A stretch of 64,000 nucleotides of DNA from Paludibacter sp. (GTDB lineage Bacteria > Bacteroidota > Bacteroidia > Bacteroidales > Paludibacteraceae), in assembly GCF_009712605.1 (NCBI RefSeq), contig NZ_WASO01000011.1, forward strand, positions 62,001-126,000. The letters run 5' to 3'. Positions 59,783 through 64,000 of this stretch are shown piece by piece. Numbering within the stretch: position 1 is the first letter of the stretch; each line of letters opens with the position of its first letter. Under the pieces are notes generated by a model. The model saw nothing but the letters and a program-made list of their open reading frames with translations, had not been told where the DNA came from and searched no databases. The translations under genes and the position numbers were made by a program.

Positions 59783-60373
59783 ATGAAAAAAGGATTGATT
59801 ATTTTGGTGGCAGTTGTAGCTGTAATTGCCATATTTATTTTTTGGGGAGTAGGAAAATACAATGGCTTTGTATCTCAGGAAGAAGGTGTTAAAGCTCAGT
59901 GGTCGAATGTGGAAAACGTGTATCAGCGTCGTGCCGACCTGATTCCGAACCTGGTAGCAACCGTGAAAGGTTATGCCACTCACGAAGAAAAAACGTTGAC
60001 TGAAGTAATTGAAGCACGTGCGAAAGCAACTTCTGTAACTATTGATCCTACAAAGTTGAATGAAAGCAATATAGCTGCTTTTCAGAAAGCTCAGGATGGT
60101 CTTTCTGGCGCTTTATCGCGTTTGATGGTAAGTGTGGAACAGTATCCTAACCTGAAAGCAAATGAAAACTTCCTTGCTTTGCAATCGCAACTGGAAGGCA
60201 CAGAGAACCGTATTGCGGTTGAACGGCGTAAATATAACGAAGCAGCTCAGGCATTTAACGCTTCTATCCGTCGTTTTCCTGCTAACATAATTGCAGGTAT
60301 GGGTAGCTTTGAACAAAAGGGTTATTTCAAAGCTTCTGAAGGCGCAGAAAAAGCACCTCAGGTTAAATTCTAA
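59783..60373 (+). CDS. lemA: LemA family protein
   Basis: A 196-residue protein with one N-terminal membrane helix (LIILVAVVAVIAIFIFWGVG) and the LemA helical core (YNGFVSQEEGVKAQWSNVENVYQRRADLIPNLVATVKGYATHE, split here only for description; ENRIAVERRKYNEAAQAFN near 140). Function is not firmly known. In many bacteria lemA precedes TPM-domain genes, as here, suggesting one membrane complex. A terminator-like hairpin follows at 60383. Confidence 0.93.
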   Translation: MKKGLIILVAVVAVIAIFIFWGVGKYNGFVSQEEGVKAQWSNVENVYQRRADLIPNLVATVKGYATHEEKTLTEVIEARAKATSVTIDPTKLNESNIAAFQKAQDGLSGALSRLMVSVEQYPNLKANENFLALQSQLEGTENRIAVERRKYNEAAQAFNASIRRFPANIIAGMGSFEQKGYFKASEGAEKAPQVKF

Positions 60374-60382
60374 GATATTTTT

Positions 60383-60426
60383 TGACACATAAGTGCATAT
60401 TTATTGTGCTTATGTGTCATTTTTTT
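60383..60426 (+). terminator. Hairpin with T-run after lemA
   Basis: TGACACATAAG pairs with CTTATGTGTCA, followed by seven Ts. It separates lemA from the first TPM gene and probably attenuates read-through. Confidence 0.8.
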
Positions 60427-60445
60427 ACCTATAAATCAATTAAAT

Positions 60446-60886
60446 ATGGATGTTACTGAATTTTTTTCTCTTCACGAGCAGGGAGAAATCATGGAAGCGA
60501 TTGCCGAAGCTGAAAAAAATACATCCGGCGAAATACGTGTTCATCTCGAAAATTATTGCTTTGGCAATGCATTGAAGCGTGCCACAAAAGTTTTTAAGAA
60601 GCTTGGAATGACTAACACGGCACAGCATAATGGTGTGTTGTTTTATCTGGCTGTTAAAAGCAAAAAACTGGCAATTGTGGGCGATAGCGGAATACACGAA
60701 CATGTAAAGCAACAATATTGGGATGAACTGAAATCCAGTATGTTGGATATGTTTGCAGAAAATCATTACAAAGAGGGGTTGACATCAGGAATTCTTGCAA
60801 CCGGTCAAAAATTGAAAGAATATTTTCCTTATCAAAGTGATGATGTTAACGAATTGCCGGACGAAATTTCATTTGGAAAACATTGA
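60446..60886 (+). CDS. TPM domain protein (cytosolic)
   Basis: A 146-residue TPM-fold protein without signal peptide or membrane helix. AIAEAEKNTSGEIRVHLENYC, HNGVLFYLAVKSKKLAIVGDSGIHEHV and EGLTSGILATGQKLKEYFP are family landmarks. The ATG at 60446 was chosen since an upstream frame would begin inside the terminator hairpin. The next gene, a secreted TPM protein, begins 2 bases after its stop. Confidence 0.88.
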   Translation: MDVTEFFSLHEQGEIMEAIAEAEKNTSGEIRVHLENYCFGNALKRATKVFKKLGMTNTAQHNGVLFYLAVKSKKLAIVGDSGIHEHVKQQYWDELKSSMLDMFAENHYKEGLTSGILATGQKLKEYFPYQSDDVNELPDEISFGKH

Positions 60887-60888
60887 AT

Positions 60889-61665
60889 ATGAGAACTATA
60901 AAATATATAGCAATTTTATTGCTTTTGCTGTTGGGGCAAACGTCATTTGCTCAGGATTTTCCGAAGCGTCCTGATCCTCCACGGTTGGTAAATGATTTGG
61001 CAAACCTTTTTTCTCCTGAACAAGCCGATGCTCTTGAAAGAAAATTAGTAGCCTACAATGATTCTACTTCGACACAGATTGCTGTTGTAACCATCAGTGA
61101 TATAAAAGGATATGATATTACTGATTTTACGGATCGTTTGGCGATGGACTGGAAAGTGGGGCAAAAAGGAATCAACAATGGGTTGATGATTCTGATTGTT
61201 CCCAAGCACGCTAACGGAGATAGGGGACATGTGCGGATTTCTGTCGGTTATGGACTGGAAGAGCACATTACCGATGCCATTTCGAGTAAAATCATCAACG
61301 ATGTGATGATTCCGGAATTCCGCAATAATAATATTTATGGAGGTGTAAATAAAGGAGTTGACATTGTAATCGGGATATGTTCGGGTAAATTCAAAGCCGA
61401 TCAGATAAAGAAAAAGGATAAAAATTACTCATGGATATTCTTTCTGATTCCTCTTTTTATTCTGTTTATAATCGGGTTTGTTCGTAGAAACCGTTATTCC
61501 AGCTATGGTTCCAATGGTTCCGGTGGTGGGGCACCTTTCATCTTTTTCCCCGGATTTGGTGGTGGAGGAGGTGGTTTTGGCGACAGCGGAGGCTCCGATT
61601 TTGGAGGTTTCGGTGGCTTTGGCGGCGGCGATTTCGGCGGCGGAGGTGCCAGCGGAAGCTGGTAA
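60889..61665 (+). CDS. Secreted TPM domain protein with Gly-rich tail (YgcG-like)
   Basis: A 258-residue protein. Signal peptide at 1-22 (YIAILLLLLLGQTSFAQ), TPM domain at about 30-170 (LVNDLANLFSPEQADALERK, VGQKGINNGLMILIVPK, RISVGYGLEEHITDA), a membrane helix at about 183-200 (WIFFLIPLFILFIIGFVRR) and a glycine-rich tail ending GGGDFGGGGASGSW. The layout is that of YgcG-type proteins. The low-complexity tail is normal for the family. Last gene of the lemA operon, followed by a terminator. Confidence 0.9.
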   Translation: MRTIKYIAILLLLLLGQTSFAQDFPKRPDPPRLVNDLANLFSPEQADALERKLVAYNDSTSTQIAVVTISDIKGYDITDFTDRLAMDWKVGQKGINNGLMILIVPKHANGDRGHVRISVGYGLEEHITDAISSKIINDVMIPEFRNNNIYGGVNKGVDIVIGICSGKFKADQIKKKDKNYSWIFFLIPLFILFIIGFVRRNRYSSYGSNGSGGGAPFIFFPGFGGGGGGFGDSGGSDFGGFGGFGGGDFGGGGASGSW

Positions 61666-61685
61666 CAAGAGAAAAGAATAAAGAA

Positions 61686-61724
61686 CAAAGAGTAAAGACA
61701 TGCTTAGCACATCTTTACTCTTTG
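61686..61724. terminator. Bidirectional terminator after the TPM operon
   Basis: A perfect 13-base stem CAAAGAGTAAAGA / TCTTTACTCTTTG with a 13-base loop, between convergent genes. Confidence 0.75.
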
Positions 61725-61745
61725 CTCTTTTATCTTTGTTCTATC

Positions 61746-62456
61746 TTATTTATATCCAGCTATTTTCAAAAAATTGCGGAACAATTGTTTTCCTGTAAAC
61801 ATGTATTCTTCGAAGAACGAGCAAAAATCTTCCACACATTTCTCCTGATCTATAGCTTTCAGATCTTCCACTTCATCCATCCAGTTTACAAACATTTCGC
61901 GGGTCAGCTCAAAATGGCACTGAATGCCATAGGCTTTATCTGCGACCTTCACAATTTGATTGCGGCAAAGTTTTCCGGTTCCCAAAACTGTCATTGAATC
62001 AATAGGTTCTACCGTTTCTCCGTGTAGTTGAAATACTGGAAAATTGTCTCCAAGGTTTTCAAAAAGCGGATCGTTTTTGCCTGCTTCGGTCAGTTCAATG
62101 CGGAACAGTTCACCATCAGGTCCGCGAAAACCGGTCTCTTTCACGGGGCTTTTTACCACCTTTCCACCGGCCGATTTCACCAAAGTTTGCAGTCCGAGAC
62201 AGATTCCCAGGTATGGAATCCCGGCTTGTAGTGCCTCCTGAATACGGACTATTTCGGTGGTCATCTTCTCTGTCGTGTCATTGGCACTGTCCGGGCCACC
62301 AAGAACAATCAAAGCAGCGTAATCGAGTAGGGAAGGGAAGGGCATCCCGGCGGCAAGATCGATTTCATCGGCAGAAATGTTCATTTCGCGGAGTACATCG
62401 TAAAGCAACCCGCCCCCTTCGCTGCTTTCGTTTCTAACAATCAGTATTTTCTTCAT
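61746..62456 (-). CDS. Class I glutamine amidotransferase-like protein
   Basis: A 236-residue GATase1 protein. The nucleophile Cys is in PYLGICLGLQTL, with oxyanion-type LIVLGGPDSANDT and the His-x-Glu pair in IQCHFELT, so the catalytic triad is complete. It resembles the stand-alone GMP synthase glutamine amidotransferase-like group. No synthetase partner is adjacent. It starts 11 bases after the deaminase stop, so the two are co-transcribed, and a role in purine metabolism is plausible. The ATG at 62456 is preferred over an in-frame TTG five codons earlier that overlaps the previous stop. Confidence 0.85.
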   Translation of the reverse strand: MKKILIVRNESSEGGGLLYDVLREMNISADEIDLAAGMPFPSLLDYAALIVLGGPDSANDTTEKMTTEIVRIQEALQAGIPYLGICLGLQTLVKSAGGKVVKSPVKETGFRGPDGELFRIELTEAGKNDPLFENLGDNFPVFQLHGETVEPIDSMTVLGTGKLCRNQIVKVADKAYGIQCHFELTREMFVNWMDEVEDLKAIDQEKCVEDFCSFFEEYMFTGKQLFRNFLKIAGYK

Positions 62457-62467
62457 ATTGTTGATAT

Positions 62468-63490
62468 TCAATTATTTTTATTGTAAAAGGTTTCTACTTC
62501 AGCTATTTTTTTCTGTTTTTCCTCTTCGGAAAGAAAACTGGCTGCAAACGAATTTTTGGCTAACCGGGCAATTTCTTCTTTGGAAAGTCCAAGAGCGTCG
62601 GTCATTACAATAAAATTTGCGTTGAGATAACCGCCGAAGTAGGCAGGATCGTCCGAGTTGACTGTCGCCATCATACCCAGCTCCAGCATCTTTTTAAGGG
62701 GGTGTAAATCAGGTGATTTTACTACTTGTAATTTAAGATTGGAGAGCGGACAAACAGTCAAAGCCAAGCCTCTTTCAATGATCTCTTTTACCAGATTTGG
62801 ATCTTCAAGTGAGCGGTTTCCATGATCAATACGGTCAATTTTCAAGACATCTAAGGCTTCCTTCACATATTCGGCATTTCCTTCTTCGCCGGCGTGAGCA
62901 ACACTAAGAAGACCGTTTTCAGCGGCTTTTTCGAACACTTTTTGGAATTTTGAGGGCGGATTTCCCACTTCAGAAGAGTCCAGACCGACTGCCGTGATCC
63001 AATCCTTGTACGGCAACGCCTGCTCAAGCGTTTTTAAGGCCGATTCTTCGCTTAAATGGCGCAGGAAGCATAAGATGAGCCCCGAAGTGATTCCAAGCTT
63101 GTTTTCGCCGTCTAAAAGGGCCTTATGGATACCTGTGATTACGGTTTTGAACGCAATTCCGCGCTCTGTGTGCGTTTGAGGATCGAAGAAAATTTCGGTA
63201 TGAACGATATTTTCTTCTTTTGCTTTCCGGAGGTAGGCCATTGTCAGGTCATAAAAATCCTGCTCTTCTTGTAAAACGGCAGCTCCGGCATAATAGATGT
63301 CCAGAAAATCCTGCAAATTGCCGAACTGATAAGCTTTGCGTACCTCTTCTACCGATGAATAGGGGATAGCAACTTTATTTCGCCGGGCTATTTCAAACAT
63401 CAGCTCCGGCTCGAATGTTCCTTCGATGTGAAGGTGAAGTTCCGCTTTCGGAATTTGACGTATAAAATCGTGTATAGACAGATCACTCAT
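62468..63490 (-). CDS. add: Adenosine/adenine deaminase
   Basis: A 340-residue zinc amidohydrolase. Metal ligands are in [10 protein letters not shown] and VAHAGEEG, with [11 protein letters not shown] and [16 protein letters not shown]. The latter, along with [11 protein letters not shown] and [14 protein letters not shown], are more like adenine deaminases of this superfamily than E. coli adenosine deaminase, so deamination of adenine to hypoxanthine is a real alternative. The ATG at 63490 was chosen over an upstream in-frame TTG. It forms an operon with the GATase. Confidence 0.88.
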   Translation of the reverse strand: MSDLSIHDFIRQIPKAELHLHIEGTFEPELMFEIARRNKVAIPYSSVEEVRKAYQFGNLQDFLDIYYAGAAVLQEEQDFYDLTMAYLRKAKEENIVHTEIFFDPQTHTERGIAFKTVITGIHKALLDGENKLGITSGLILCFLRHLSEESALKTLEQALPYKDWITAVGLDSSEVGNPPSKFQKVFEKAAENGLLSVAHAGEEGNAEYVKEALDVLKIDRIDHGNRSLEDPNLVKEIIERGLALTVCPLSNLKLQVVKSPDLHPLKKMLELGMMATVNSDDPAYFGGYLNANFIVMTDALGLSKEEIARLAKNSFAASFLSEEEKQKKIAEVETFYNKNN

Positions 63491-63539
63491 AATCAATTGT
63501 TTTTTCAGATACAATTAGTTTCTGAATATTTATTGCCTG

Positions 63540-63547
63540 CAAAAATA
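63540..63547 (-). promoter_or_regulatory. -7 element of the deaminase gene
   Basis: TATTTTTG on the minus strand, 49 bases before the ATG at 63490. Confidence 0.4.
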
Positions 63548-63644
63548 CGACAAATTGGCAAGTGATTGCAAATCGGATTTCTCATTAAATCTAAATGTTA
63601 TGTATTCTGTGTTTTATGATTTTTACCGAAAGAGAAATTAGCCG

Positions 63645-63652
63645 TATCTTTG
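63645..63652 (+). promoter_or_regulatory. -7 element of the dus gene
   Basis: TATCTTTG, 35 bases before the ATG at 63688. No clear -33. Confidence 0.5.
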
Positions 63653-63687
63653 CATCTCTTTTTATTTGAACTGAAATTGATTGTAAT

Positions 63688-64000
63688 ATGCAGATAGGCA
63701 ACATTATATTTCCAGAATATCCTTTGTTTTTGGCTCCAATGGAGGACGTAACCGATCCGGCTTTCCGCCTGCTTTGTAAGCAATTTGGTGCCGATTTGGT
63801 GTATACCGAATTTATTTCGGCCGACGCGTTGATTCGGAACGTGAAGCGGACGGAACAAAAATTGACCATTTTTGAAGGCGAACGTCCGGTTGCCATTCAG
63901 CTGTACGGGCGTGAACCTGAAGCCATGGCTGAGGCTGCTAAAATTGCCGAAACTGCCAATCCTGAGATCATCGATCTGAACTTCGGTTGTCCGGTGAAAA
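63688..64000 (+). CDS. dusB: tRNA-dihydrouridine synthase, N-terminal part
   Basis: The first 104 codons of a gene cut by the window end. It begins MQIGNIIFPEYPLFLAPMED, with DPAFRLLCKQFGADLVYTEF, AIQLYGREPEAMAEAA and the family signature IIDLNFGCPVKK, where the Asn and Cys region contacts FMN and the substrate uracil. It is most like DusB. The catalytic Cys (about residue 100) is present; the tRNA-binding C-terminal domain is outside the window. Confidence 0.93.
   Translation, partial: MQIGNIIFPEYPLFLAPMEDVTDPAFRLLCKQFGADLVYTEFISADALIRNVKRTEQKLTIFEGERPVAIQLYGREPEAMAEAAKIAETANPEIIDLNFGCPVK

Overview
The window is 64 kb of a Bacteroidota chromosome, most likely order Bacteroidales. Promoters follow the Bacteroidetes pattern (TTG or TTTG, about 19 bases, then TAnnTTTG, as at 19711-19740, 41711-41741 and 48908-48938), ribosome-binding sites are weak, and the gene content fits an anaerobic Bacteroidales such as a Paludibacter-like organism: DUF4295 after rpmG, DUF4143 ATPases, an AsnA-type asparagine synthetase and a men cluster. 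The genus is a guess. No rRNA, tRNA, CRISPR array, integrase or transposase was seen.

Left part (1-20.9 kb): mostly housekeeping and transport genes. In order: a truncated carboxyltransferase gene, an M48 protease, asnA, four MFS transporters interspersed through the region, an OhrR-like regulator with a nitroreductase, an O-acyltransferase, pheS, an AT-rich two-gene insert (DUF3800 protein plus a possible small nuclease, 9860-11070), a DUF2156 protein, an aminotransferase, a DUF4143 ATPase, a tricorn-type S41 protease and an aldo/keto reductase. At 21.06-26.43 kb lies an island near 32 percent G+C inside about 60 percent G+C flanks. It holds four genes chained by 4-base ATGA overlaps: HsdM, HsdS, an ABC-type ATPase and an HNH nuclease, with no HsdR. 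This looks like a type I methylation/recognition module joined to a Septu-like (PtuA/PtuB) effector pair, and it is the most interesting system here.

Middle part (26.4-49.6 kb): a GH53 galactanase, then menaquinone genes: a hotdog thioesterase, menF, menD, menB, and 4.8 kb further on a single-chain menC-menE fusion. A surface-type lipoprotein sits between menD and menB. A hybrid histidine kinase and a convergent LytS/LytR-type pair sit between menB and menC-menE. menH is not seen. After these come a second DUF4143 ATPase flanked by 60-base direct repeats, a NupG-type transporter with a metallophosphoesterase, pyrH, panC, panD, an AsmA-like protein and rpmB-rpmG-DUF4295.

Right part (49.6-64 kb): a dispersed repeat region, ddl-tsaE, an acyltransferase, an Lrp-type regulator, then a 0.5 kb AT-rich gap with two perfect and two one-mismatch DnaA boxes. 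Third-codon-position bias changes across this gap, so it may be the replication origin. Beyond it are nadA, a PAP2 phosphatase, a DUF4403 lipoprotein, a U32 peptidase, mnmA, a lemA-TPM-TPM operon, a GATase, an adenosine/adenine deaminase and the start of a dus gene cut by the window edge.
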